A stretch of 8,682 bases of DNA from positions 1 to 8,682 of the forward strand of contig JAITKG010000118.1 in NCBI GenBank assembly GCA_031278495.1. Reading direction: 5' to 3'. Below are positions 1-5,328 of the stretch, piece by piece. The notes under the pieces were generated by a model. That model ran no database searches. It saw only the letters and a list, made by a program, of their open reading frames with translations, and was not told where the DNA came from. How positions within the stretch are numbered: the first letter of the stretch is position 1; each line of letters opens with the position of its first letter. The translations under genes and the position numbers were made by a program. The stretch comes from Prevotellaceae bacterium. GTDB taxonomy: Bacteria; Bacteroidota; Bacteroidia; Bacteroidales; UBA932.

Positions 1-24
1 TAACTCTTAACTCTTAACTCATAA
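1..24. repeat. Heptamer array before lolA-like gene
   Basis: Three period-7 units (TAACTCT, TAACTCT, TAACTCA) followed by TAA, ending two bases before the ATG at 27. The array may continue left of the window. The same family of period-7 units occurs before the oxidoreductase and era genes. No promoter is recognisable in the few bases available. Confidence 0.75.
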
Positions 25-26
25 AA

Positions 27-611
27 ATGAAAAGGCTTTTTACTTTATTATCCATGACCATAGCCTGTCTGGCGGCAAGCGCGCAGGTTAGCAGCGACGC
101 CGACCGCCAGACGCTGCAAAAAATCAAAGAGGCGAACAAAGCTTACACATCCATCACCGGCGCATTCAAGCAGACGCGGCATCTCTCGATGCTGGGCGAA
201 AACACCGTGTCCACCGGCATGCTTTACTACAACAAACCGGAACACCTGACCATGAAATATACCCTGCCTGAAGGCGACCTGCTCGAGATAAACGGCAATA
301 AATTTACACTGGTTACCGCAGGAAAGGAAAAGAAAGTATCACCCAAAAATACCCGGATGGAAGGAATGAGAACTATTCTCTCTGCCTGCCTGCAAGGCGA
401 TATGGAACTCATGGACGCGGAAAAAATCACCTGCGCCAGGCAGGGAAAAGACGACGTGATTATAGCCGACGTCAATGAGAAACTGAATAAAAGCGGTATC
501 AGCCGGGTCATCGTACGCTATGCCGGAACCGGCCATTCGCTTCTATCCATACAAACCATCGAACCCGACGGCAGCTACACATTATATGAACTGAATGGAC
601 AAGCCCCCTAA
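27..611 (+). CDS. LolA-like periplasmic outer-membrane lipoprotein carrier
   Basis: A 194-residue protein with a Sec signal peptide: K2-R3, a hydrophobic stretch to about residue 18, then an A-S-A/Q cleavage site at residues 17-20. Length and layout match the LolA family, a periplasmic half-barrel that carries lipoproteins or other lipid cargo to the outer membrane. Family-like features are the early helix with AFKQTRH (about 46-52), and the strands YYNKPEHLTMKY and LLEINGNKFTLV. The start is the only ATG before the signal peptide. The stop codon and last two residues (A, P) lie inside a GC-rich repeat arm starting at 601. LolA paralogues next to FabG-type reductases are typical of aryl-polyene/flexirubin clusters, where the carrier may serve the pigment lipid rather than general lipoproteins. 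That role is inferred. Cys14 is not in a proper lipobox (T-I-A-C). Confidence 0.75.
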   Translation: MKRLFTLLSMTIACLAASAQVSSDADRQTLQKIKEANKAYTSITGAFKQTRHLSMLGENTVSTGMLYYNKPEHLTMKYTLPEGDLLEINGNKFTLVTAGKEKKVSPKNTRMEGMRTILSACLQGDMELMDAEKITCARQGKDDVIIADVNEKLNKSGISRVIVRYAGTGHSLLSIQTIEPDGSYTLYELNGQAP

Positions 612-702
612 CCCCCAAAGGGGGAACTTATGACTAAAACAATAAACAAAAATTACTATAACATTAAGCATCCTTACTCCCCTTTCGGGGGTTGGGGGGC
701 TT
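601..702. repeat. Inverted-repeat element between lolA-like gene and fabG
   Basis: The left arm (601-624) and right arm (679-702) are inverted copies of a roughly 24-base GC-rich sequence of the form AAGCCCCC-YAACCCCC-AAAGGGG, with one mismatch and a one-base indel. They enclose an AT-rich core of about 54 bases. Each arm is itself a small hairpin (CCCCC-AAA-GGGGG on the left, CCCC-TTTC-GGGG on the right). From memory, similar CCCTAACCCCC-type repeats are scattered in many Bacteroidetes genomes. The left arm supplies the lolA-like stop codon (609-611). The right arm ends with a T-run (701-705) and could also act as a terminator. Confidence 0.7.
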
Positions 703-718
703 TTTCAACTAAAAAAAC

Positions 719-1447
719 ATGAAATACGCATTAGTAACAGGAGGCAGCAGGGGTATCGGACGCGCGGTATGCCTGCAACTGGCAGGGATGGGCTATCCCG
801 TAATTATTAACTATTCATCGAACCGCGAGGCGGCGCTGGCGACCCGACAAATGGTGGAAGAAAAAGGCGGGAAAGCCGAACTGCTGCCTTTCGACGTCGC
901 CTCGAAAGAAGCGGTGGACAAGGCATTGAGCGGATGGGCGGATAATCATCCCGATGATTATATTGCCGTGCTGGTCAATAATGCCGGTATCCGGCAAGAC
1001 GCCATGATGGTCTTCATGCAGGACGCACAATGGGAAGACGTACTGGGCGCCAGCCTGAACGGTTTTTTCTACATTACCCGCAAACTGCTGAAAGATATGC
1101 TGAGCAAGCGTTCCGGACGAATTATCAATATGGTTTCCGTATCGGGACTGAAAGGATTGCCCGGGCAAACCAATTATTCGGCTGCCAAAGCGGCGGTCAT
1201 CGGCGCAACAAAAGCCCTGTCGCAGGAAATCGGCGTACGGAAAGTAACTGTGAATGCCGTTGCACCGGGCTATATCGCTACGGACATGACAAAAGATTTG
1301 GACGAAAATGCACTGAAAACACAAATTCCACTGGGGCGTTTCGGAACGCCGGAAGAAGTGGCGGCGCTGGTCGGGTTTTTAGCCTCCGAACAGGCGGCTT
1401 ACATTACCGGACAAGTCATATCTATCAACGGAGGACTTTATACGTAG
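719..1447 (+). CDS. fabG: 3-oxoacyl-[acyl-carrier-protein] reductase, FabG-type SDR
   Basis: A 242-residue classical short-chain dehydrogenase/reductase, the usual FabG length. It should reduce 3-oxoacyl-ACP to 3-hydroxyacyl-ACP with NADPH in the cytoplasm. The cofactor motif TGGSRGIG is at residues 7-14 and NNAG at 87-90. The catalytic tetrad is Asn114, Ser140, Tyr153 and Lys157 (NYSAAKAA). The family-typical VNAVAPGYIATDM spans about 178-190 and the C-terminal INGG is present. The ATG at 719 places the Rossmann fold at residue 3, as expected. It lies 107 bp after the lolA-like gene, separated by an inverted-repeat element, and 152 bp before the oxidoreductase. It could be the housekeeping FabG, but the LolA-like neighbour favours a dedicated ketoreductase of an aryl-polyene or flexirubin cluster. 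That assignment is inference. Confidence 0.88.
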   Translation: MKYALVTGGSRGIGRAVCLQLAGMGYPVIINYSSNREAALATRQMVEEKGGKAELLPFDVASKEAVDKALSGWADNHPDDYIAVLVNNAGIRQDAMMVFMQDAQWEDVLGASLNGFFYITRKLLKDMLSKRSGRIINMVSVSGLKGLPGQTNYSAAKAAVIGATKALSQEIGVRKVTVNAVAPGYIATDMTKDLDENALKTQIPLGRFGTPEEVAALVGFLASEQAAYITGQVISINGGLYT

Positions 1448-1449
1448 AG

Positions 1450-1588
1450 AATTATGAGTTATGAATTATGGATTGTCTGGCGCCACGTCATTGCGAGCGA
1501 AGCGAAGCAATACAGTCATAAGTCGTAACTCATAACTCAACTGGTGGGTCAGCCAACTCATAACTCATAATTCATAACTCATAACTAA
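1450..1588. repeat. Composite intergenic repeat: inverted heptamer arrays around a GTCATTGCGAGC element
   Basis: This fills nearly the whole fabG-oxidoreductase gap. The left array (1450-1470) is AATTATG, AGTTATG, AATTATG. The right array (1515-1584) has CTCATAA-type units, interrupted by a 21-base segment (1536-1556) that keeps the 7-base register. Bases 1452-1470 and 1566-1584 form a perfect 19-bp inverted repeat. Between the arrays, 1486-1511 is a GC-rich element containing GTCATTGCGAGC and ending GAAGCAAT, with ATTGC/GCAAT ends that could form a stem. From memory, this resembles a dispersed palindromic repeat seen in several bacterial phyla. No coding potential is evident. Confidence 0.72.
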
Positions 1589-1599
1589 AAAAAGCCGCT

Positions 1600-3105
1600 T
1601 TGGGAAAAAAAATCATTATTATCGGCGCCGGCATATCGGGATTGACAGCCGGTATTTATGCCCGTATCGCCGGCTTTGATACGGAAATTTATGAATCGCA
1701 CCGGCAGGCGGGCGGCAACTGTACCGGCTGGACACGCGGAAATTACCACATCGACGGATGTATTGAATGGGTTACCGGCTCGCGGGAAAACAGCTCCCTG
1801 CACGATATCTGGAAAACCACCGGCGCTTTGGCGGATAACACGGAAGTGTACCTGCCCGAAGAAATCGTATCCACTATCCATGATGGCAACCTGTACCACC
1901 TGCATGCACAAATCGACCGGATGCAGGAAACTTTCATGCAGCTTTCGCCGGAAGATGCGCCGCTCATAAAAAAACTCATCAAATACATACGCCAGAAACA
2001 ACACATCAAAGTCCCCGTAAAAAAACCCTTTGACCGCCCCGACCTTTGGGAACTGGCAAAACTGGGCTTCCACATGCTGAAAGCCGGCATGCCCGACCGG
2101 AAAACAAGCCGCCTCTCGGTAGGCGAATTTATAGCGCAATTCAAATCGCCGGTTATACGCCGCCTCCTGTCATGCACCGTACACCCCGCGATGCCTTCAT
2201 ACGCCCTGTTTTTCTCATTAGGCACACGCACTTCCGGCGACGGCGGCTGGGTGCAGGGAGGATCCATGGCATTTGCCGGTCGCATCCGGCAACGCTTCGA
2301 AGCATTGGGCGGCGTGCTGCACCTGAACAGGGAAGTCAACGAAATAATCATTAAAAACGGCGTCGCCACCGGCATTAAACTCGTGGACAGCCCGGACGAA
2401 ATCCCCGCCGACTACATCCTGCCCGCCATTGACGCCCACTCCCTGCTCTACCGCTTGCTCGGCGGACGGTACAAAAGCGCCTATTTTGAAAAACGCTTTA
2501 ACCATCCCGACAAATACATTATCTCGGCAGTTACCCACATTGCCTTAGGCGTCCATGCCGACCTCTCCGGCTACCCGCACCACCTCTGCATTGAACCGCC
2601 GCAACCCTTTGTCCTCAACGGAACGAACATCACCCAACTAAATGTGAAGACCTACAATCACGACCCTGCCTTCGCCACCGGCGGACGCTCGTTGATTACG
2701 GTACTCCTGCGCGACGCCCACTTCGATTACTGGAAAACCTTAAAAGAACGCGCCAGCGACGCTTACCAGCGCGAAAAAGAACGCTTGGGCGCATGGGTCG
2801 TCCGGCATCTTTCGCCGGTATTCCCCCCATTGGAAGACCGTTTGGAGATGATAGACATTGCGACGCCGCTTACTTTCCACCGCTATTGCCATACTTACAA
2901 AGGCGCTTACATGTCGTTTCTTCCGGGGGCGCGCGTCCGGCAGGAATTTAACTGCGGACGCATCAAAGGGATAAAAAACCTTTACCTTGCGGGGCAGTGG
3001 GTGGCGCCTACCGGCGGTTTACCTATGGCTGCGGCTACCGGCAAATTTGCCGTGCAGCGCATTTGCCGCAAAGAACGCATTCCCAATCCAATTTTTAATT
3101 CCTGA
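1600..3105 (+). CDS. Phytoene-desaturase-like NAD(P)/FAD-dependent oxidoreductase
   Basis: A 501-residue flavoprotein of the CrtI/carotenoid-isomerase-like amine-oxidase superfamily. The N-terminal Rossmann motif GAGISG (9-14) is followed by Glu32 at the end of the second strand (EIYES), which typically contacts the ADP ribose. GGNCTGW follows near residue 38. The C-terminal FAD motif NLYLAGQWVAPTGGLP lies near 462-477. No signal peptide is seen. The frame opens at 1585 after a TAA, and the only plausible start before the Rossmann fold is TTG at 1600, so a TTG start is called. Members of this family act on polyenes, carotenoids or cyclic ketones. Next to the LolA-like and FabG genes, a role in pigment or lipid desaturation/oxidation is plausible, but the substrate cannot be read from sequence. 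It converges on the rubrerythrin gene across a shared terminator. Confidence 0.8.
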   Translation: MGKKIIIIGAGISGLTAGIYARIAGFDTEIYESHRQAGGNCTGWTRGNYHIDGCIEWVTGSRENSSLHDIWKTTGALADNTEVYLPEEIVSTIHDGNLYHLHAQIDRMQETFMQLSPEDAPLIKKLIKYIRQKQHIKVPVKKPFDRPDLWELAKLGFHMLKAGMPDRKTSRLSVGEFIAQFKSPVIRRLLSCTVHPAMPSYALFFSLGTRTSGDGGWVQGGSMAFAGRIRQRFEALGGVLHLNREVNEIIIKNGVATGIKLVDSPDEIPADYILPAIDAHSLLYRLLGGRYKSAYFEKRFNHPDKYIISAVTHIALGVHADLSGYPHHLCIEPPQPFVLNGTNITQLNVKTYNHDPAFATGGRSLITVLLRDAHFDYWKTLKERASDAYQREKERLGAWVVRHLSPVFPPLEDRLEMIDIATPLTFHRYCHTYKGAYMSFLPGARVRQEFNCGRIKGIKNLYLAGQWVAPTGGLPMAAATGKFAVQRICRKERIPNPIFNS

Positions 3106-3133
3106 TTACCGGCGCGCCAGCAATTGGAAATTA

Positions 3134-3164
3134 AAAAGGACCGTCCTTCCGGGACAGTCCTTTT
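3134..3164. terminator. Bidirectional intrinsic terminator
   Basis: A hairpin with A-run and T-run flanks: AAAAGGAC-C-GTCC, a short loop, then GGAC-A-GTCCTTTT. On the plus strand there is one C-A mismatch in the stem. On the minus strand the same position is a G-U wobble, so the stem is continuous and runs into TTTTTAA. It lies 29 bp beyond the oxidoreductase stop and 43 bp beyond the rubrerythrin stop, and can end transcription from both sides, better for the rubrerythrin operon. Confidence 0.8.
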
Positions 3165-3207
3165 GTTGCAATACATGCGAGGTCGTTCGCTTTACGCGTT
3201 ACGCATC

Positions 3208-3768
3208 TCACTTCACGTTTTTGAAGTACCGGTTGAACAGGCCTTCAAAACCTTTTCCGTGGCGCGCTTCGTCCTTGCACATTTCATGCACGGTGTCGTG
3301 GATAGCATCCAAATTCAGTTGTTTGGCAAGCGTGGCGATGCGTTTTTTATCTTCGCAGGCGCCGGCTTCAGCTTCCATCCGTTTTTGGAGGTTGGTTTTC
3401 GTATCCCATACAATTTCGCCGAGCAACTCGGCGAATTTCGCAGCATGTTCCGCTTCCTCCCACGCATAGCGTTTGAACGCTTCGGCGATTTCGGGATAAC
3501 CTTCGCGGTCAGCCTGCCGGCTCATCGCAAGGTACATGCCAACTTCGCTTGCTTCCCCGAGGAAGTGCGCCTTCAATCCGTCGAGCACCGTTGCGTCAAC
3601 GCCTTTGGCAACGCCAAGTACATGTTCGTCGGCAAATTTTAACGCGCCTTCGGTAGCGACTAATTCTTTAAATTTTTCTTTCGGTTGCTTGCATTGCGGG
3701 CAACGTTCGGGAGCTTCGTCCCCTTCGTGTACATAACCGCACACGGTACAAATCCATTTTTTCTTCAT
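3208..3768 (-). CDS. Reverse rubrerythrin (N-terminal rubredoxin domain), probable NADH-linked peroxidase
   Basis: A 186-residue protein with domains in reverse order to classical rubrerythrin. The rubredoxin-like FeS4 site is N-terminal (Cys7, Cys10, Cys23, Cys26), followed by a ferritin-like diiron four-helix bundle. Likely metal ligands are Glu72, Glu75, the ExxH at Glu105-His108, Glu162 and the ExxH at Glu167-His170. The length matches the N-rubredoxin rubrerythrins of anaerobes, which reduce hydrogen peroxide to water using electrons relayed from NAD(P)H via a reductase. It acts in the cytoplasm. It starts 33 bp after the PerR-type gene with no recognisable promoter between, so the two are probably cotranscribed and peroxide-inducible. 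The hairpin at 3134-3164 ends the operon. The electron donor is not encoded in this window. Confidence 0.9.
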   Translation of the reverse strand: MKKKWICTVCGYVHEGDEAPERCPQCKQPKEKFKELVATEGALKFADEHVLGVAKGVDATVLDGLKAHFLGEASEVGMYLAMSRQADREGYPEIAEAFKRYAWEEAEHAAKFAELLGEIVWDTKTNLQKRMEAEAGACEDKKRIATLAKQLNLDAIHDTVHEMCKDEARHGKGFEGLFNRYFKNVK

Positions 3769-3801
3769 GGTGTTTAAAAGATTTAAAAGTTTATAATTGA
3801 T

Positions 3802-4227
3802 TTAACAAAGCCAAGGAACTATGGCTTTACATTTTTTGCAATAGCCTCTATAATAAAGTTGGGTATCGGTAATCATAAAGCCGTCGATTTTTTCGGTGAC
3901 GACGGACGGAAGCCGTTTTATTGGCAAATCGAACATGCTCCCGCAATATTTGCAGCGGAAATGGGCATGTGGGGAAATGTCGGCGTCATAGCGTACGTTT
4001 TTTTCATCGATAGTTATTTCGTTTATCGCACCCTGTTGCGCAAGGAGTTTCAATGTATTGTAAACCGTCGTTTTCGAGAGCGTCGGCATCGACGGGTAGA
4101 GATGGTTAAAAATAGTGTCGGCAGTAGGATGAGTATAGTTTTCCATCAAGTACTCCAAAATGGCGATACGTTGCGCCGACGGCTTGATATCGTGTGCCTG
4201 TAACCTGTCAACGATGTGTGTTTTCAT
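3802..4227 (-). CDS. perR: PerR-type peroxide-sensing repressor (Fur family)
   Basis: A 141-residue Fur-superfamily regulator. An N-terminal winged helix (about 1-80, recognition helix near SKTTVYNTLKLL at 51-62) precedes the dimerisation domain. The structural zinc site is CxxC at 92/95 and CxxC at 130/133. The regulatory-metal ligands of Bacillus PerR appear conserved: His33 (THPTAD), Asp81 (RYD), His87 and His89 (HAH), and Asp100 after CGSMF. PerR has Asp at this last position where Fur generally has Glu, which favours PerR. His33 and His87 would be the residues oxidised on peroxide sensing, by homology. The rubrerythrin gene follows 33 bp downstream. A consensus promoter and two PerR-box-like palindromes precede the start, suggesting autoregulation. 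An additional Cys141 ends the protein. A plain Fur or Zur role is less likely but not excluded. Confidence 0.85.
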   Translation of the reverse strand: MKTHIVDRLQAHDIKPSAQRIAILEYLMENYTHPTADTIFNHLYPSMPTLSKTTVYNTLKLLAQQGAINEITIDEKNVRYDADISPHAHFRCKYCGSMFDLPIKRLPSVVTEKIDGFMITDTQLYYRGYCKKCKAIVPWLC

Positions 4228-4234
4228 ATTAAAA

Positions 4235-4249
4235 TTGTATTTATTACAA
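4235..4249. promoter_or_regulatory. Candidate PerR box 1
   Basis: TTGTATTTATTACAA is a 7-1-7 palindrome with six of seven arm positions complementary. It matches the Bacillus PerR-box consensus TTATAATnATTATAA at 11 of 14 specified positions. It lies between the inferred transcription start and the PerR start codon, where bound repressor would block elongation. Binding is inferred. Confidence 0.55.
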
Positions 4250-4251
4250 AG

Positions 4252-4266
4252 TTGTTTTTTTTACAA
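4252..4266. promoter_or_regulatory. Candidate PerR box 2, overlapping the -7 element
   Basis: TTGTTTTTTTTACAA has the same TTGT/ACAA ends as box 1 and matches the PerR-box consensus at 9 of 14 positions. It starts 17 bp from box 1 and overlaps three bases of the -7 hexamer region (4264-4271). The exact repeat TTACAAAG occurs in both boxes (4244-4251 and 4261-4268). It is a weaker match than box 1. Confidence 0.4.
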
Positions 4267-4294
4267 AGGTAAATAAAAATTTTAATATTCCAAA
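4264..4294 (-). promoter_or_regulatory. Bacteroidetes-type promoter of the perR-rubrerythrin operon
   Basis: On the minus strand the sequence reads TTTG (4294-4291), 19 bases, then TACCTTTG (4271-4264). This is an exact fit to the Bacteroidetes primary sigma consensus TTTG-N19-TAnnTTTG. It lies 37 bp from the perR start codon. The TTTG of the -33 element belongs to one of the octamer repeat units. Confidence 0.75.
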
Positions 4295-4326
4295 ATTTCA
4301 ATATTTAAATATTCCAAAATTTAACG
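4279..4326. repeat. Octamer array upstream of perR
   Basis: Six period-8 units: ATTTTAAT, ATTCCAAA, ATTTCAAT, ATTTAAAT, ATTCCAAA, ATTTAACG. It includes a 15-bp direct repeat (4284-4298 and 4308-4322). It overlaps the -33 region of the perR promoter. The rest of the era-perR gap (4327-4394) holds a seven-G run (4374-4380) and no clear terminator for era. Confidence 0.65.
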
Positions 4327-4394
4327 CCGGAATGTTCCCATGCAGGGGCTTTCTTTGATTTCCAATTACTCTTGGGGGGGTAATTTATTATTCA

Positions 4395-5270
4395 TTAAAA
4401 ATCGTATCCAAATTGCCGAAGTTTTTGCGGGTCTTCACGCCAATGGGGATTAACTTTTACAAATAATTTTAAATGGACGGTTTTATCAAAGAAGTTTTCC
4501 ATGTCTTTGCGGGCTTGTATGCCTGTTCGTTTGAGGGCAGCGCCGCCGCGCCCGATAATAATACCTTTCTGCGAATCGCGCATTACATGGATAATCGCTT
4601 CGATGTGGCACTGCGTGCCGGTTTCCTTAAATTGCGTGATGGTAACTTCCGTAGAGTAGGGAATTTCTTTGCCGTAGTTCAACAGGATTTTTTCACGGAT
4701 AATTTCCGATGCAAAAAACCGCAAATTACGGTCGGTAAATACCTCTTTGCCGTAATAGGCTGGGGCTTCGGGAAGCAGCGCCACTACTTGTTTCAGGATG
4801 TTGTCGATATTGAATTTTTCTTTTGCCGATGCGGGAAAGATGAGGGCTTGGGGCAAGGCGGTTTTCCAGTTTGCTACCATTATTTCCAATTGTTCCGGCG
4901 TGGTCAAATCGATTTTGTTAATCACCAGAATCACGGGAATCGTCAATTGTTGCAAGCGGGCAAGGTAGTCGGCGTGTTTACCGGATGACTCTACCACGTC
5001 GGTAACGTAGAGGATAATATCCGCATCGCCGATAGCGGTGTTCACGAAGCGCATCATGCTTTCTTGCAGTTTGTAGTGCGGTTGCAAAATGCCCGGCGTG
5101 TCGGAAAACACTATCTGGTAATCGTCGCCGTTCACGACGCCCATGATGCGGTGGCGGGTGGTCTGGGCTTTCGCCGTGATAATAGAGAGCTTCTCGCCGA
5201 CAAGGGCATTCATCAGGGTCGATTTTCCCACATTCGGATTACCGATAATATTTACAAATCCCGAAAACAC
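4395..5270 (-). CDS. era: GTPase Era, 30S ribosome assembly factor
   Basis: A 291-residue protein of standard Era length. It is a GTPase that binds the 3' end of 16S rRNA and assists 30S maturation. G1 is GNPNVGKST (10-18), G2 lies around AQTTRHRIMG (35-44), G3 is DTPG (57-60), G4 is NKID (118-121) and G5 is SAK (148-150). The C-terminal KH domain has its GxxG at GRGG (240-243) and the typical ending VKVNPHWREDP near 271-281. The start is GTG at 5270. The frame opens only six codons upstream, after TAA at 5288-5286, and has no ATG there. A GTG start gives an N-terminus (xFSGFVNIIGNPN) that fits the family. The repeat array ends six bases before the start. It follows the RluB-type gene by 58 bp, probably in one transcript. 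Confidence 0.95.
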   Translation of the reverse strand: MFSGFVNIIGNPNVGKSTLMNALVGEKLSIITAKAQTTRHRIMGVVNGDDYQIVFSDTPGILQPHYKLQESMMRFVNTAIGDADIILYVTDVVESSGKHADYLARLQQLTIPVILVINKIDLTTPEQLEIMVANWKTALPQALIFPASAKEKFNIDNILKQVVALLPEAPAYYGKEVFTDRNLRFFASEIIREKILLNYGKEIPYSTEVTITQFKETGTQCHIEAIIHVMRDSQKGIIIGRGGAALKRTGIQARKDMENFFDKTVHLKLFVKVNPHWREDPQKLRQFGYDF

Positions 5271-5276
5271 GTTGTG

Positions 5277-5300
5277 AATTATAAATTATGAATTATGAAT
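5277..5300. repeat. Heptamer array before era
   Basis: Period-7 units AATTATA, AATTATG, AATTATG and AAT on the plus strand (CATAATT units on the minus strand). It occupies the 5' half of the rluB-era gap and ends six bases before the era GTG. Relative to era it has the same orientation as the CTCATAA arrays before the lolA-like and oxidoreductase genes. Confidence 0.75.
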
Positions 5301-5328
5301 GCCGGCGGCAACAATTAAAAATCAGAAA

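Noticed and set aside
27..85. Lipoprotein signal at Cys14 of the LolA-like protein
   Set aside because: The preceding residues (T-I-A) do not give a good lipobox, and an A-S-A/Q signal peptidase I site follows.
601..702. Simple intrinsic terminator only
   Set aside because: The two arms are about 54 bases apart and each contains its own hairpin. This fits a paired dispersed repeat better, although it may still terminate transcription.
815..1324. A 169-residue minus-strand frame opposite fabG
   Set aside because: It is a shadow of fabG with no recognisable motif, while the plus strand has the full SDR catalytic set.
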